From positions 3,348,001-3,412,000 of the forward strand of contig OZ252297.1 in NCBI GenBank assembly GCA_965250275.1: a stretch of 64,000 nucleotides of DNA. The letters run 5' to 3'. Of the stretch, positions 63,821 to 64,000 are shown piece by piece. This DNA comes from G965250275 sp965250275 (GTDB lineage: Bacteria > Pseudomonadota > Alphaproteobacteria > Rhodobacterales > Rhodobacteraceae). Every line of letters begins with the position of its first letter. The stretch's first letter is position 1. Position numbers and translations under genes: made by a program. The notes beneath the pieces were generated by a model, which was not told where the DNA came from, made no database searches, and saw nothing but the letters and a program-made list of their open reading frames with translations.

Positions 63821-64000
63821 TCAGATATCTTGCCCCGGCGGCGCCAGGGGCTGGCCCTTGTCTGCCAAACCGCGCTCGGGCAGCCAGGGGTTCAGCGCCA
63901 GCGCTTGCGCCAGCGTTTCTCGGGCTTCGTCATTGCGGTTCAGCCCCAGCAGTGTGAGCGCTTTGCCCGACAGGGCCGCGACGTGTTTGGGGGACAGATC
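63821..64000 (-). CDS. C-terminal end of a TPR-like protein (partial)
   Basis: The frame enters from the right edge and ends at the stop at 63821-63823, giving 59 residues. The segment AALSGKALTLLGLNRNDEARETLAQALALNPWLPER is one TPR repeat plus a capping helix. The tail is proline-rich. The rest lies outside the window. Confidence 0.75.
   Translation of the reverse strand, partial: DLSPKHVAALSGKALTLLGLNRNDEARETLAQALALNPWLPERGLADKGQPLAPPGQDI

Overview
The window comes from a marine Roseobacter-group alphaproteobacterium (Rhodobacteraceae). The evidence is the moderately high GC content, the hom-glpX-recJ block, many TRAP and ABC uptake systems beside catabolic enzymes, VPxPA-CTERM tails, an SmoEFGK-SmoS-MtlK type polyol operon and a MocR-type regulator. 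I see no insertion sequence, phage, plasmid or CRISPR signature. Gene density is high and almost everything reads as chromosomal metabolic content.

Layout. Positions 1-4.5 kb hold the end of a Tad-type pseudopilin locus, a 3-hydroxyisobutyrate-dehydrogenase-like enzyme, a short cytoplasmic relative of reductive dehalogenases and a pirin. Positions 4.5-10.8 kb hold a TetR repressor with a clear palindromic operator, a methyltransferase, a small lipoprotein, hom-glpX-recJ and tRNA-Glu(TTC). Positions 10.9-20.8 kb hold a His-rich SH3 protein, a thiamine-diphosphate enzyme, then a catabolic island: RpiR regulator, N-formylglutamate amidohydrolase-like hydrolase, TRAP transporter, glutamine-synthetase-like ligase and iron alcohol dehydrogenase. 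This set fits gamma-glutamylation-type breakdown of an amine or amino alcohol. Positions 20.8-25.2 kb hold small secreted or hypothetical proteins, an AraC regulator and two short conserved genes.

Positions 25.3-35.1 kb form a polyamine-type ABC transporter operon with two flavoprotein oxidoreductases, a MocR regulator and a divergent enolase-superfamily gene. A similar motif lies upstream of both mocR and the binding-protein gene. Positions 35.2-45.8 kb form an aromatic-compound catabolic locus: two flavin hydroxylases, two extradiol-type dioxygenases, a fumarylacetoacetase-like hydrolase, an IclR regulator and a TRAP transporter. Both divergent promoter regions carry a nearly identical 20-base element. 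A decapitated FAD-oxidase remnant borders this locus.

Positions 45.9-50.2 kb hold an outer-membrane-like protein, a VPxPA-CTERM protein, a molybdopterin reductase of the BisC type and an acetyltransferase. Positions 50.5-59.0 kb form the polyol (sorbitol/mannitol) operon with its LacI-type regulator, followed by a VPxPA-CTERM fragment and a strong terminator. Positions 59.6-64 kb hold an SLC13 permease, an L,D-transpeptidase-like protein, a small secreted protein, tRNA-Leu(TAA) and the end of a TPR protein.

A theme across the window is a GC-rich stem-loop directly after the binding-protein gene and before the next gene in three different transporter operons. Function assignments rest on motifs read by eye; no database search was possible.
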